A stretch of 64,000 bases of DNA from Arthrobacter sp. (GTDB lineage Bacteria; Actinomycetota; Actinomycetes; Actinomycetales; Micrococcaceae): the NCBI RefSeq assembly GCF_031179385.1, contig NZ_JAPSHV010000001.1:57506-121505 (forward strand), given 5' to 3'. Both the position numbers and the translations under genes were made by a program. Shown here piece by piece: positions 1 through 9,900 of the stretch; positions within the stretch are counted from its first letter, which is position 1; the number at the start of each line of letters is the position of its first letter. A model generated the notes under the pieces. The model did not search any database and was not told where the DNA came from. It worked only from the letters and a program-made list of their open reading frames with translations.

Positions 1-1
1 C

Positions 2-73
2 GGACGGCTGCCTGGAACGCTGGACAATTATTCCTTGCGCTTCGTGGTCGAGGCGAACGCTCCCCAGATGTGA
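2..73 (+). CDS. C-terminal end of an unidentified gene (partial)
   Basis: The window opens inside a plus-strand reading frame that runs without a stop from the first bases to a TGA at 71-73. The last residues read LRFVVEANAPQM. The frame is only 23 codons long here, so the family cannot be recognised. It lies 85 bp upstream of the next gene on the same strand. It is probably the tail of a real gene because the codons are GC-rich at third positions, but a chance open frame of this length cannot be excluded. Confidence 0.4.
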   Translation, partial: GRLPGTLDNYSLRFVVEANAPQM

Positions 74-158
74 CGAGGTCCTCGCCGTTCCACGGAATGC
101 TGGGGAGGGTCCGCACGGTTCTTCTGGGGGAAGCAGAACCGATGGAAGGAAATCCCCA

Positions 159-1082
159 GTGAAGGCAGTGTTCTATTCGAAGTACGGCGACCCCGGCGTC
201 CTTGAGTACGGTGAGCAGCCGGAGCCGAAGGTGGGCCCGGACACGGTCCTCGTCGAAATCAAGGCAACCTCAGTCAATCCCGTCGACTGGAAGGTGATGG
301 GCGGCTACCTTGACGGCGCACTCACGGCGCACTTCCCGGTCATTCCCGGATGGGACGTTTCCGGCGTCGTCATTCAGCCAGGGCCCGCCGTCCCCGAGTT
401 TGCTGCCGGCGACGAGGTCTTCGGCTACGTCCGGATGGACACCGTCGGCCAGGGGACCTTCGCGGAACGGGTGTCCGCCCCGGTCCGCACCCTCGCTCGC
501 AAGCCCTCGAACCTCTCCTGGGCGGAGGCGGCCACGATTCCACTCACCGGACTCACAGCCCTGCAGACACTGGATGCACTGGACGTGTCGGACGGTGACA
601 CGGTGCTCGTCCACAACGGCGCCGGCGGCGTGGGCACGCTCGGCATCCAGATCGCTCGGTCGCGCGGCGCCAGGGTCATTGCCTCCGCGTCGGAGCGCAA
701 CCACGACTTCCTCCGCGAACTGGGTGCTGAGCCCCTAGTTTACGGGGATGGGATCGCTGACCGGGTCCGGAAGATTGCCCCGGACGGCGTGAGCGCCGTC
801 GTCGATTTCGTTGGCGGTGCCGATTGGCAGGCATCCCTCGACGTCCTCAACCAGCCGGGACGGGTGGCATCCATCGCCGACGCGAAGGTGAAGGAACACG
901 GCGGACGGTATGTGTTTGTGCGTCCGGACGCACAGGGTTTGTCTACGCTCGCGGACCTCATCGAGGCAGGCCACGTGAAACCTGTGCTCGCCGCCACCTA
1001 CCCTTTGGAGCAGGCCGCGGAGGCGTTTACCGCGAATATGGCGGGCCATACGCGCGGGAAGATCGCGCTCACGGTCGGCTGA
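159..1082 (+). CDS. NADP-dependent MDR oxidoreductase (quinone reductase type, zinc-free)
   Basis: A 307-aa medium-chain dehydrogenase/reductase. The N-terminal GroES-like domain occupies about residues 1-120, and the Rossmann domain carries the nucleotide-binding motif NGAGGVG at about residues 153-159. The cysteine/histidine ligands of zinc alcohol dehydrogenases are missing, which fits the zinc-independent NADPH:quinone oxidoreductase branch; it probably reduces quinones or enones in the cytoplasm. The start is GTG at 159, preceded by GGAAGGA at 143-149 at good spacing, and the N-terminus MKAVFY is typical of the family. The gene stands alone and converges on the next gene across a strong hairpin. 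The exact substrate cannot be read from sequence. Confidence 0.9.
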   Translation: MKAVFYSKYGDPGVLEYGEQPEPKVGPDTVLVEIKATSVNPVDWKVMGGYLDGALTAHFPVIPGWDVSGVVIQPGPAVPEFAAGDEVFGYVRMDTVGQGTFAERVSAPVRTLARKPSNLSWAEAATIPLTGLTALQTLDALDVSDGDTVLVHNGAGGVGTLGIQIARSRGARVIASASERNHDFLRELGAEPLVYGDGIADRVRKIAPDGVSAVVDFVGGADWQASLDVLNQPGRVASIADAKVKEHGGRYVFVRPDAQGLSTLADLIEAGHVKPVLAATYPLEQAAEAFTANMAGHTRGKIALTVG

Positions 1083-1102
1083 TGCGTCCGGGATGAGTCA
1101 GC

Positions 1103-1140
1103 GGGAACGGCTGGTCGGCGCACATGCGCCAGCCGTTCCC
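1103..1140. terminator. Hairpin between convergent genes, probable bidirectional terminator
   Basis: The arms GGGAACGGCTGG (1103-1114) and CCAGCCGTTCCC (1129-1140) are perfectly complementary over 12 bp. A nested GGCGCA/TGCGCC pair (1117-1130) offers an alternative fold. The hairpin lies between two convergent stop codons. No T-run follows on either strand, as is common for actinobacterial terminators. Confidence 0.6.
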
Positions 1141-1145
1141 GAGGC

Positions 1146-2531
1146 TCAGCGCCGGTCGTCGGGGCGGCCGAACCGTCCGGGGTACTCGTCGTAAAAGTCA
1201 TCGTCGTCGTCCTCGTCATCCAGGTTGAGCGGCGGAAGGTTCGCAGTCTGACGACGGCGAAGGGCCCGCCGGTAGGAATGATCCACGCGGTGGCGGCGCG
1301 AGCCTGACGTGATGAGGAGCAGGAATGCCGCGAGTGCCGCGGTGCCCGCTATGAGCAGGGACTGTGGTTGCCCGATGATGCGTTCCACCACGATCCAGCC
1401 GATGCCCCAAACCACGGCGAGAGCGACGGCGATGCGCCCGCGGTCCGTGGAGCACACGACGCTTCCAATGACGACGACGATCCCCAGCCCCACAAGCGCC
1501 CACCGGAAGTCGTCATCCCACAGCCACGAAAAGCCGTTCAGGGAGAGCACCGCAGCACAGTGGCTCAGCGCCGTGAACCCGGTCCAGCCAAGGAAAAGCC
1601 CAAGCGGTACATCGACGAGTGAGCCCTCCGTCGAGGTGGCGGCCGGCCAGCGGTTAAGCCACCGCAGGGAGAACAGCAGCAGGACAAGCAGGACGCCATG
1701 CAGGATCAGGCTTTCGAGGTACAGTCCGGCCGAAATCATGAGGGCCAAGCCGAAGTTCAGCAGTACCGCGGCCATCACAACCCAGCCCAGCCTGCGGTGC
1801 CGCGGACTGTTTGATTCGCCGGGCAGCCATTGGTGCACCACATACCCCACCAGGCCGAGCCCGATCAGCGCCCAGATAGCCAAGGCGTAGCGGTGGGGCG
1901 AGAGGAGCGAAAGATCGGGCCGGAAGAGATCGACCGTCCAGATCTCGGTTCCGCCGAACAACCCCGCCGCCCAGGCGGTGCCTGCCAACGATCCGAGGAC
2001 CACGACAGTGACCAGAATGCGCCGGACCACGTCCAGCGGCCAGGAGCGAACGTTCGCAGCGGCTGACCGGGAAGCCGACGCCGTCCACTGTGCAGTACGC
2101 TTCCCGGATTGAGCTGCCCACGCCGAGGCAGCGCTGGAAGCAGTCCTGAGTTTCTCTGCGCGAGCCGCCTTCAGCTCTTCTTCTCGTGTCTTTGATGGTG
2201 TTGCGTCGGCGCCCTGGTCCTGACGTTCCTGGCCCGGCCGTTCCTGGCCCGGCCGCCCGGTGGGGCCCGAGTCCGACGTGCCGCCGGCGGGAGGACTGGA
2301 AGGGGTGGGCGCCGTGACCGGCGCGTCCGAGGGTGCGGCGACCGTCGCCGTCGTGCTGGTGGCGTCGCGATCGTCCGAAGGAACGGGCGTCTTCGGACGT
2401 GCTGCCTTCAGCCTCTCAATGACGCTGGTCGTCTCGCTCAGTGGGGGTGGAGGAACCGCTTCGGGTGTCTTCCGGGGCGGGACGGGCGGGGGTTGGGGCA
2501 GCCGGTGGTTGGACGGAGTCGGCATGCTCAT
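1146..2531 (-). CDS. Polytopic membrane protein with proline-rich N-terminus (possibly TspO-related)
   Basis: A 461-aa protein in three parts. Residues 1 to about 160 are hydrophilic and rich in Pro, Ser, Thr and Ala, so probably disordered and cytoplasmic. About eight hydrophobic segments follow to about residue 415. The tail is basic and then extremely acidic, with a run of Asp near the C-terminus. Within the membrane part, the segment VPLGLFLGWTGF resembles the VPLxLYLGW segment of tryptophan-rich sensory (TspO/MBR-like) proteins; this is a by-eye resemblance only. The start at 2531 is preceded by GGGAGG, so the 116-nt overlap with the upstream DedA gene appears to be real. No function is assigned with confidence. 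Confidence 0.75.
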   Translation of the reverse strand: MSMPTPSNHRLPQPPPVPPRKTPEAVPPPPLSETTSVIERLKAARPKTPVPSDDRDATSTTATVAAPSDAPVTAPTPSSPPAGGTSDSGPTGRPGQERPGQERQDQGADATPSKTREEELKAARAEKLRTASSAASAWAAQSGKRTAQWTASASRSAAANVRSWPLDVVRRILVTVVVLGSLAGTAWAAGLFGGTEIWTVDLFRPDLSLLSPHRYALAIWALIGLGLVGYVVHQWLPGESNSPRHRRLGWVVMAAVLLNFGLALMISAGLYLESLILHGVLLVLLLFSLRWLNRWPAATSTEGSLVDVPLGLFLGWTGFTALSHCAAVLSLNGFSWLWDDDFRWALVGLGIVVVIGSVVCSTDRGRIAVALAVVWGIGWIVVERIIGQPQSLLIAGTAALAAFLLLITSGSRRHRVDHSYRRALRRRQTANLPPLNLDDEDDDDDFYDEYPGRFGRPDDRR

Positions 2532-3129
2532 GTGTCTTTCGGACCTCCCGGCGTTGCTTCAGCGCGAAGAACGCTGCAATGATCAGTCCCACCAGAGTAC
2601 CCACCCCCATTCCCAGAAGTGCGCTAGCCCACATGGGGAAGCCCGTTGTGGCATCGGAGATGTAGCCCAGGCCGACCAGCCAGACGGACCACAGGATTCC
2701 GCCGAGTGCAGCGAATCCCAGGAACGGACGGAGGGGGAGTTCAGCTATCCCGGCGGCTGCAATCCCTGCGGTCCGCCCGCCGGGGAGGAAGCGGAGCGCA
2801 ACCAGGCCGGCGTAGGTGGGGGACTTTCCGGCTTTCTCGACTGCGCCTCGGATCCCGCGGTGGACGGCCCGGCCCCAGCGGAAGCGGTCCAGCCAGTGTG
2901 TCAGCTTTCTTCGGAAGAGCAGGTAGAGCGCGAGGTCGCCCAGCAGGCTACCGGTAGCGGCTGTCAGGAGGGACACGGGCAGCAGCACGGACCCCTCAGA
3001 GGCCAGCGATCCGGACGCGATGACCAGGAATTCGGACGGCATAATGGGCGCGAAGACGTCGGCCACAACTACGAGCAGTGTGACCGGATGAATCATCAGG
3101 GACCACTCTGCGAGCGTCGACAGGTCCAC
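2416..3129 (-). CDS. DedA family integral membrane protein
   Basis: About 237 aa with four to five hydrophobic segments and the DedA/SNARE-associated signature around LRFLPGGRT followed by AAGIAELPLRPF. The conserved Arg and the amphipathic re-entrant loop of the family are present. DedA proteins are linked to lipid-carrier (undecaprenyl phosphate) recycling and to membrane homeostasis; the substrate here is unknown. The GTG at 3129 is preferred because TAAATT sits seven bases upstream, as in a leaderless promoter. GTG 3159 and ATG 3096 are alternatives. The C-terminal 40 residues are hydrophilic and Pro/Ala/Thr-rich, and the coding region overlaps the start of the downstream membrane-protein gene in another frame. 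Confidence 0.85.
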   Translation of the reverse strand: MDLSTLAEWSLMIHPVTLLVVVADVFAPIMPSEFLVIASGSLASEGSVLLPVSLLTAATGSLLGDLALYLLFRRKLTHWLDRFRWGRAVHRGIRGAVEKAGKSPTYAGLVALRFLPGGRTAGIAAAGIAELPLRPFLGFAALGGILWSVWLVGLGYISDATTGFPMWASALLGMGVGTLVGLIIAAFFALKQRREVRKTHEHADSVQPPAAPTPARPAPEDTRSGSSTPTERDDQRH

Positions 3130-3178
3130 CTGTACCAATTTACAGGGCGCTGTTCGCACACGACCCTTCGGTACGCAG

Positions 3179-3211
3179 TTTGGTCTGCGTCAGGATTTGG
3201 TCTGCGTCAGG
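3179..3211. repeat. 17-bp tandem duplication next to a stop codon
   Basis: TTTGGTCTGCGTCAGG occurs at 3179-3194 and again at 3196-3211, separated by one A. A second short repeat, CAGGCGAGTGC, occurs at 3208-3218 and 3224-3234, the latter copy containing the stop codon of the neighbouring pseudouridine synthase gene. The pattern looks like recent slippage in a 63-bp intergenic gap. Confidence 0.85.
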
Positions 3212-3222
3212 CGAGTGCCGCC

Positions 3223-4134
3223 TCAGGCGAGTGCGGAGAGTTCCAGGCCGCTGGTGAACGACGTCGGCCGGAAGGAGAGCGGGTCGACGAACTCGATGTG
3301 CCGGGCGAGGAGCTGGAGCGGCTTCGAATAGTCATCGTCCTGCTGGGGGAGCAGCACCGGGTAGAACGGGTCGTTCAGAATCCCGAGACCCAGCCCGGCC
3401 ATGTGCAGCCGGAGCTGGTGGGTCTTGCCCGTGTGCGGCTGCAGCCGGTACCGGCCCATACCGTTGCGTTCCTCGAGGAGCTGGACGCGGGTTTCGGCAT
3501 TCGGCTCGCCGGGAACCTCCTGAGCGAGGAGGTAGTCCCGTGACTTCACGATGCGGCTGTGAACAGTGCGCGGGCGGATGTCGAGTTGCAGCGACGGATC
3601 GATGGGTGCGGCGGCCTCATACTCCTTGCGGATCCGCCGATTCTCGAACAGGAGCTGGTACGCACCGCGGGTGGCGGGGTTCGTCGAGAACATGAGGATT
3701 CCCGCCGTCATACGGTCGAGGCGGTGCATCGGAATCAGGTCCGGCAGGTCGAGTTGGACCCGCAGCCTCACGAGCGCCGATTCAGCGACATACATGCCGC
3801 CGGGTGTGGTGGGGAGGAAATGCGGTTTGTCCACCACCAACAGGTTCTCGTCCTGGTGCAGGATGCTCAATTCCACCGGGAGTCGCTTCTCAACCGGCAG
3901 TTCCCGGTAGTACCAGATGAAGGTGTGCTCGGTGAGGGGCGTGTGGCGCGTCAGGCGCTCGCCGCCGAGCGCAACCACCTCGCCGCGGTCGAAGCGCTCG
4001 GCAATGCCATCCGGATCCACGTGGTTCCAGCGGTCGAGGATGTACTCAAGGGCCGTGCTCCACGGGCCTTCCGAGGGGAGGCGCAGCCGCGTGGCGTTGA
4101 CGCCGTTGCGGACCGGGAGCGGAGATTGCATCAC
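3223..4134 (-). CDS. RluA-family pseudouridine synthase
   Basis: A 303-aa enzyme of the RluA family, which converts uridine to pseudouridine in rRNA or tRNA. The catalytic motif HRLDRMTAG is present with the nucleophilic Asp at residue 140. The upstream segment LLVVDKPHFLPT and the downstream PHTGKTHQLRLHM motif complete the family core. Residues 1-90 would hold an S4-like RNA-binding extension (GEVVALGGERL). The start is GTG 4134 or the adjacent ATG 4131; neither has a strong ribosome-binding site. It is transcribed in the same direction as the DUF6541 gene, 42 bp downstream of it. The target position in RNA cannot be told from sequence. Confidence 0.92.
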   Translation of the reverse strand: MMQSPLPVRNGVNATRLRLPSEGPWSTALEYILDRWNHVDPDGIAERFDRGEVVALGGERLTRHTPLTEHTFIWYYRELPVEKRLPVELSILHQDENLLVVDKPHFLPTTPGGMYVAESALVRLRVQLDLPDLIPMHRLDRMTAGILMFSTNPATRGAYQLLFENRRIRKEYEAAAPIDPSLQLDIRPRTVHSRIVKSRDYLLAQEVPGEPNAETRVQLLEERNGMGRYRLQPHTGKTHQLRLHMAGLGLGILNDPFYPVLLPQQDDDYSKPLQLLARHIEFVDPLSFRPTSFTSGLELSALA

Positions 4135-4176
4135 CTATCAAGGGTAGCTAACCCTTCCGCGCTCGATATAAACCGG

Positions 4177-6105
4177 TCAGCACCCGGTGACGCGGTAGAG
4201 CGCTGCTGTTCCCTCACTGTCCACGCGCTCAAACCCGTTTTCCCGGGTGAGGTCCTCCAAGCCCGCTGCCCTTTCGGTCTCGCCCGGGTGCACGGAGCTG
4301 ATGCCGAAGTCGAGGACGTAGCGCACTCCCGTTTCTTCGACCGCGGGGCAAACCTCCGGGTTGGTGGACATCTCGTCCAGGGCGGCGAAGACAACCTTGC
4401 CGGCAGCCGATGATGGGAGGACCCCGTACGGAAGCAGGGTGGGGATGCCCGTGTAGGAGTAGGACAGGGAGGCTCCCGTCAGCGGCACCCCGACAATGAC
4501 CGCGCCCTCCTCAACCTTCTCGGGCAACCGCTGGATGAGCGCCAGTTCCTGGCTGGTCAGCAGCTGCGAATTCTCCGTAAAGCGGTACTTTGCGGCCGCT
4601 TCCGTGACCCCTCGCTGAACCGCACCCAGCGGCGCCAGCGCCACTCCGACGAGCAGCAGTACGACGACGACGGCGGCCGCACGCTTCCTGCTTCCACCCT
4701 GCCCACGCAGGAAGGAACGCACCGCCGGTCGTCGGGCAGCGACGTCGATGAGTGCGACAGCTCCAAGCGACGCGAGGATGATCCCGGCCACCGGCAGCAT
4801 GGCGCTGATCCTGAAGAAGTCGTTGTACCAGACGCCGGCTACGATCCACCGCAGGTCCGGCACTTCCTTCCAGTTCGCGACAACGAACAGCATCGCCGCC
4901 AGCGCGTACAGGGCCAGTGTCCAGCGGTGGCGCCTGCGACGAAGAACGACGACGGCTCCGGCAAGAGTCAGGGCGGCGGCAAGATACGCGGGGGGCCGGT
5001 AGAGCGGCGAATGCAGGACCACCTCGACGAGGGCCTGGCCCGCGTTGCCGAGTTCGTCCCAATTGTCTGAACTGCTCCGTGCCGGGCGCAGGTTCATCCA
5101 GGCGACCGCAAGCACCGCCAGGAATGCGCCGGTCGGCAGCAGCGTCTTCCACGGAGCCTTGTTGTCCCTGCGCAGGCGGCTGTAGGCGGCGGCGAGGACC
5201 ATCGGCAGGCTGAGGCCCAGAGCGCCGACGAGCGATGACGGATGGGCGAGGGCCAGCCCGGGGAGAACGCCCAACAGCAGCAGGAGGTTGCCGGCCGTCG
5301 TGGTACGCAGGGGTGAACCGACGCGCATCAGCTGCACCACGAGCCCGAGTACCGCCGGCAGCAAGGCGAGAGACAGCATGAAGGGGTAAACCACGCCGAA
5401 CTCGTACAGCAGGTAGGGGAAGCTGCTGTAGGCGCCGGACAATACGGCCGCACTCAGCAGGGCCGCGCGGCGCTCGCCGGTGACCCGCGTGACGAGGAAG
5501 AGGCAGCCGAAGGACCAGACCGTCAGGACAATGGCAAGGTTCACCACGTTGATGGCCGCCGGGATGGACAGGCCAGATGACATCAGCACCACCGCGACCA
5601 GCGCATGCCAGCCCGCGGGATAGAAGGTGGGTGCCCGCGTTCCGAGGTACCCAAGGTTCGGTGAGGACGCGTTGCCGCTTTCCGCAATGTAACGAATGGC
5701 GTTGAGGTGGAAGATGTTGTCGTGCGACTGTGCGATGTTCTCCGGGTTACCGAAGATCCACAGTGTGATCAGACCGACGGGTAAAGCTGCAACACCCCAC
5801 GCAATCAGGGTCCGGCGCAGCGGTCCGCCGGGGTCCATTGCGAGGGCATCCCGAAACCGCCGGCGGATCAGCCACAACACCAGGGCAACGCCGGCGGAGA
5901 CGCCGAAGAGAGGCCCCAGCGACCAGCGCACGCCGGCCAGGGAGGCAACTTCCGACGCGACGACGACGGCGGTCACACTCAGAGGGCCGGCGAGGGCCAG
6001 CAGGGTGAGGCGCCGCAGGCCGAGGATCGCACCCCAAAGCAAGCCCGGACCAAGGAGAACCACTAGCGCCACGAGGAAGCCGGGGAGCGCGCTGAACCAG
6101 CTCAT
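4177..6105 (-). CDS. DUF6541 family multi-pass membrane protein
   Basis: A 642-aa protein that begins with a hydrophobic segment (MSWFSALPGFLVALVV) and carries roughly 12-14 membrane spans, with a soluble C-terminal part of about 110 residues. The segment WYNDFFRI and the overall plan match the actinobacterial DUF6541 family, which resembles glycosyltransferases of the GT-C fold; a role in envelope glycan assembly is plausible but unproven. The start at 6105 has GAGGGAGA upstream. A longer frame would run into the end of nei2 and lacks family similarity, so it was rejected. It lies 55 bp after nei2 on the same strand and may share its transcript. Confidence 0.85.
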   Translation of the reverse strand: MSWFSALPGFLVALVVLLGPGLLWGAILGLRRLTLLALAGPLSVTAVVVASEVASLAGVRWSLGPLFGVSAGVALVLWLIRRRFRDALAMDPGGPLRRTLIAWGVAALPVGLITLWIFGNPENIAQSHDNIFHLNAIRYIAESGNASSPNLGYLGTRAPTFYPAGWHALVAVVLMSSGLSIPAAINVVNLAIVLTVWSFGCLFLVTRVTGERRAALLSAAVLSGAYSSFPYLLYEFGVVYPFMLSLALLPAVLGLVVQLMRVGSPLRTTTAGNLLLLLGVLPGLALAHPSSLVGALGLSLPMVLAAAYSRLRRDNKAPWKTLLPTGAFLAVLAVAWMNLRPARSSSDNWDELGNAGQALVEVVLHSPLYRPPAYLAAALTLAGAVVVLRRRRHRWTLALYALAAMLFVVANWKEVPDLRWIVAGVWYNDFFRISAMLPVAGIILASLGAVALIDVAARRPAVRSFLRGQGGSRKRAAAVVVVLLLVGVALAPLGAVQRGVTEAAAKYRFTENSQLLTSQELALIQRLPEKVEEGAVIVGVPLTGASLSYSYTGIPTLLPYGVLPSSAAGKVVFAALDEMSTNPEVCPAVEETGVRYVLDFGISSVHPGETERAAGLEDLTRENGFERVDSEGTAALYRVTGC

Positions 6106-6160
6106 GGTCTCCCTCGGTAGGCGGTACGGATGGTCAAACGGGTGCCGGTGAGTGTCAGCG

Positions 6161-6955
6161 TTACGCTGAAACCCGTGCCGGTTGGCAGTGGGGGCAGTGG
6201 TAGAGCACGCGTTGTTCGAGCTCGTTGTCCCCGAGTTCACTGCGGACCACCCGAGTTCCGCACCGAAGGCATCCCCGGTCGGTCCGCCCGTATACCCACA
6301 GCGGATCGCGAAGCATTGATCCCGTGGTGACGCGGGTTGACCGCTCCTTGTTCACGTCAAGCAGACGATGCGCCAGCTCCACCATCCGCGGCAGGTTCTT
6401 CACCTCACCCACCGGTGTGAGCGGATGCTCGCCGGCAAGAAAGCACAACTCGCACCGGTACACGTTACCGATTCCTGCGAGATTCCGCTGGTCGAGGAGG
6501 GCAAGGCCGATGGGACGGTCGGGATCTGAGCGCAGCCGGCGGAGCGCTTCTTCCGCGTTCCAGTCAGGTCCGAGGAGGTCAGGACCAAGGTAGCCGACGG
6601 CGTCGTCCTCCTCTGCCTGGGCAATCACCCGCAGGAAACCGAGCTCGAACCCCACCACCGCGTTCGTGTCGGTTTCGAGGATGCACCGGGCCTTGAAGGC
6701 CGGTCGGCGCCACTTCCCGCCGCGGGGGTATACGTGCCAGAGGCCCTCCATTTTCAAGTGGGAGTGGATACTCCACTCGTCCTCCACCCGGATGAGCAGG
6801 TGCTTGCCGCGGGCGGTGACATTGCGCACCGTGCGTCCGGTGAAGTCCACCGTGGCGAAACGGGGCACCCGGATGTCGCACCGGGTGAGTTCCTTGCCCC
6901 GGAGTGCGCGATCGAGGTCGCGGGCGGCCCGCCAGACGGTATCTCCCTCAGGCAC
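6161..6955 (-). CDS. nei2: Fpg/Nei family DNA glycosylase (endonuclease VIII, Nei2 type)
   Basis: A 264-aa base-excision repair enzyme of the Fpg/Nei family. The N-terminal MPEGDT gives the catalytic Pro2-Glu3 pair that attacks C1' of damaged nucleotides, and the C-terminal zinc finger has Cys229, Cys232, Cys254 and Cys257. The N-terminus (MPEGDTVWRAARDL) is of the actinobacterial Nei2 type, which removes oxidised pyrimidines, rather than Fpg, which begins MPELPE. The gene starts inside the 3' end of lhr with an 8-bp overlap, so the two are translationally coupled. The same lhr-nei neighbourhood occurs in mycobacteria, supporting a joint DNA-repair role. Confidence 0.95.
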   Translation of the reverse strand: MPEGDTVWRAARDLDRALRGKELTRCDIRVPRFATVDFTGRTVRNVTARGKHLLIRVEDEWSIHSHLKMEGLWHVYPRGGKWRRPAFKARCILETDTNAVVGFELGFLRVIAQAEEDDAVGYLGPDLLGPDWNAEEALRRLRSDPDRPIGLALLDQRNLAGIGNVYRCELCFLAGEHPLTPVGEVKNLPRMVELAHRLLDVNKERSTRVTTGSMLRDPLWVYGRTDRGCLRCGTRVVRSELGDNELEQRVLYHCPHCQPARVSA

Positions 6956-9900
6956 GGATCCTCAATCCACGCGGTGTGCTGTAGAAGCCGGCGTCGCCAA
7001 GGGCACGTCCGGCCGGGGAATCGAGGGCGGACTCACCGTTGATCTTCTCGACGGCCATCTTGTCTGCTGCGCCGTGTCGGATGGCTGTGACCAGCGCCTC
7101 CGCTGCCGCTGTGAGGGCATCCGTGTCTTCGGTGTACGTCAGCATGGTCTTCCCACCGCGCTCCACATACAGGGCGAGCTGTCCGTCGACGAGCACCACC
7201 AGGGCGCCGGCCTTTCGGCCCGGGCGGTGACCGCCGTCGTGTGCAGGCCAGCCCAGCGCCGCGCCGAACGGGTTGGCCGGATCGGTGGCGGCAAGGGCAA
7301 CGGCGGCCGGCTTCTTCGCCACGGCGGCATCCGGGCGGGCATCGGCGCTGAAGGAGCGGAGCCGGTCGACCGTCGACGGCACGGCGAATTGGGCGGCGCC
7401 GAGGTGCTCGATGAAGTAGCCGCGGCGGCAGCGTCCCATCTCCTCCAGGCGGGAGAGCATTTTGTACATCAACCCGAATCCGCCGGGGATACCCTCGCTG
7501 GCGACGGACCCGCGGGTGAGGATCCCGTAGCGATCCATGAGCAGCTCAGCCGTGGCGTGCGCCTGGATGGTGGTGTCGCCTTCGACGGCAGGAAGCAGGG
7601 ACCACCGGCCGGCCACCTGTGGAGGAGTGCTGCGCTGGTAGCCTGTGCCGCCGTCGTTCGCGGCCGACAACCCCGCAGTCCGCAGACTGCTGCCGGTGAG
7701 CGACGGCGCCCTGCCCAACCGCCCCATCCTCGCCGTCCGTGCTCGCGGGGTGGGGGTGCGCTGTTTGTGGGCGGTCTTCCCGCCGGCCAGCAGGGAGCGC
7801 ACAGGTGTGAACGTGTCATTGCCGATCCGTCCGGCCCACACCAGGTCCCACAGGGCGGCGGTCACCGTGCCGTCGGCGGGCTGATTGCCGTTGGTCAGCC
7901 CCTGCACCAATTGGCGGAAGAAGTACGCGCCACCGCCGGCGAGCAGTTCCAGGAGTTCCTGCTGCAGCGCGGTGGGCTCGAACTCCGGATCCGGCCGCAG
8001 GGTCAGTGGGGCGTTCTCCGCCAGATGAAGCGAGATCCAGCCGTCATTGCCGGGAAGGGACCCGGCGCCGGACCACACGACCTCACCTGTTGCGGCCAGC
8101 TCATCGAGCATGGCCGGGCTGTAGTTGGACACGCGCGAACGGAGGATGAGCGGTTCCCAGGCCGAAGCGGGGATGGGCACACCGGACAGTTGGTCGATGA
8201 CAGTGGCGACACCGTCGAGCCCGCGCAGACCCGAGCCGACGTGCTGCCATGCAGGCAGGAACCGGCCGTATGCCGCAGGGTCCACTGGCTCGACCTCGTG
8301 CCGCAGGGCCGCCAGGGAACGGCGCCGGAGCCGCCGCAGGACCTCCGTGTCACACCACTCACTTGAGGCGGCCTGATGGTCGGGCGCGGACTCGGTCGGG
8401 CGGAACTCGCCTTCCACCACCCGGCCGTCTGCGGAAAGCCGCTGCAGGGCAGTCACGACGACGGCGACACCCAGTCCCAGCCGTGCTGCGGCTTCGGCGG
8501 CGGTGAAGGGACCGTGGGTGCGGGCATAACGGCCGATCAGATCGCCGAGCGGGTCCGGCACCGGTTCGATGAACGCCAGCGGGACACCCATCGGCAGCGG
8601 CACGCCGAGGGCGTCACGCAGCCGGGCGGCGTCTTCCACTGCAGCGATGCGCTCGGCGCCGGCTACGTTCACGCGCAAGGCCCGATTCGCCTTGACGAGG
8701 GCGTCCACGTGATCGGTGGCGGCGTCCGGGTCCTCGGACCGTTCGGCGATCTCGGCGGCGGTCAACGGCCCGAGCAACCGCAGGAGATCGGCAACGCCCT
8801 CAAGCCCGCGCGCCTTCCTGTCTGGAGCAAGGCGCTGCAGTTCCTGCTCGGTGTCCGCGATAACGCCGGCGTCGAGCAGCTCGCGCAGTTCGGCTCGGCC
8901 AAGGAGTTCGTTGAGGAGCGTGGGGTCGAGGGACAGAGCGGCCGCCCGGCGTTCCGCGAGCGGGGAATCGCCCTCGTAGAGGAAGGAGGCTACATAACCG
9001 AACAGCATGGTGCGGGCGAACGGCGAGGGCTGCGAGGTTGTGGTCTCGACAATCCGCAGTTCCCGGCGGTCGATCTGCCCGGCGATGTCCTTCAGCGCAG
9101 GGAGATCATAGACGTCCTGCAGGCATTCGCGCACTGTCTCGAGGATGATCGGGAAGGTGGGGAATTTGCGCGCCACGTCCAGCAACTGGGCCGAGCGTTG
9201 CCGCTGCTGCCACAGCGGGCTGCGCTTTGAAGGATTCTGGCGGGGCAGCAGCAGCGCCCTTGCCGCGCACTCCCGGAACCGGGACGCGAAGAGCGCCGAA
9301 CCGCCCACCTGCGCCGTGACGATGCCGTCCAGTTCTTCGGCGTCGAAGAGGAACAGGTCAGCGCCGGGCGGCTCGTCTTCCATGAGGGGAACGCGCAGCA
9401 CGATGCCGTCGTCGGAAGCCATGGCTGAGCCGTCCATCCCGTACCGCTGTTCGAGCCTTGCTCCGACGGCCAGCGCCCAGGGTGCGTGAACCGGCATGCC
9501 GAAGGGGCTGTGAAGGACAACCCGCCAGTCGCCGAGCTCGTCATGGAAGCGCTCGACTACAAGGGTGCGGTCGCTGGGAACGACCTCCGTGGACTGCTGC
9601 TGCTCCCGGAGATAGGCCAGAAGGTTGCCGGAGGCCCATTCGTCGAGGCCGCTTGCGGTGCACCTCGCGGTGGCGTCCTCATCCGACGCGTTGGTCAGCT
9701 CCCGGACGAACTTCCCAAGGGCGCGGCCGAGTTCCACCGGGCGGCCGAGGGAGTCGCCCTTCCAGAAGGGAAGCTTGCCCGGTTGACCGAAGGCAGGGGA
9801 CACCAGCACGCGGTCGTGGGTGATGTCCTCGATGCGCCAGCTGGTGGCGCCGAGGGCGAAGACGTCACCGACGCGTGACTCGTAGACCATCTCCTCGTCC

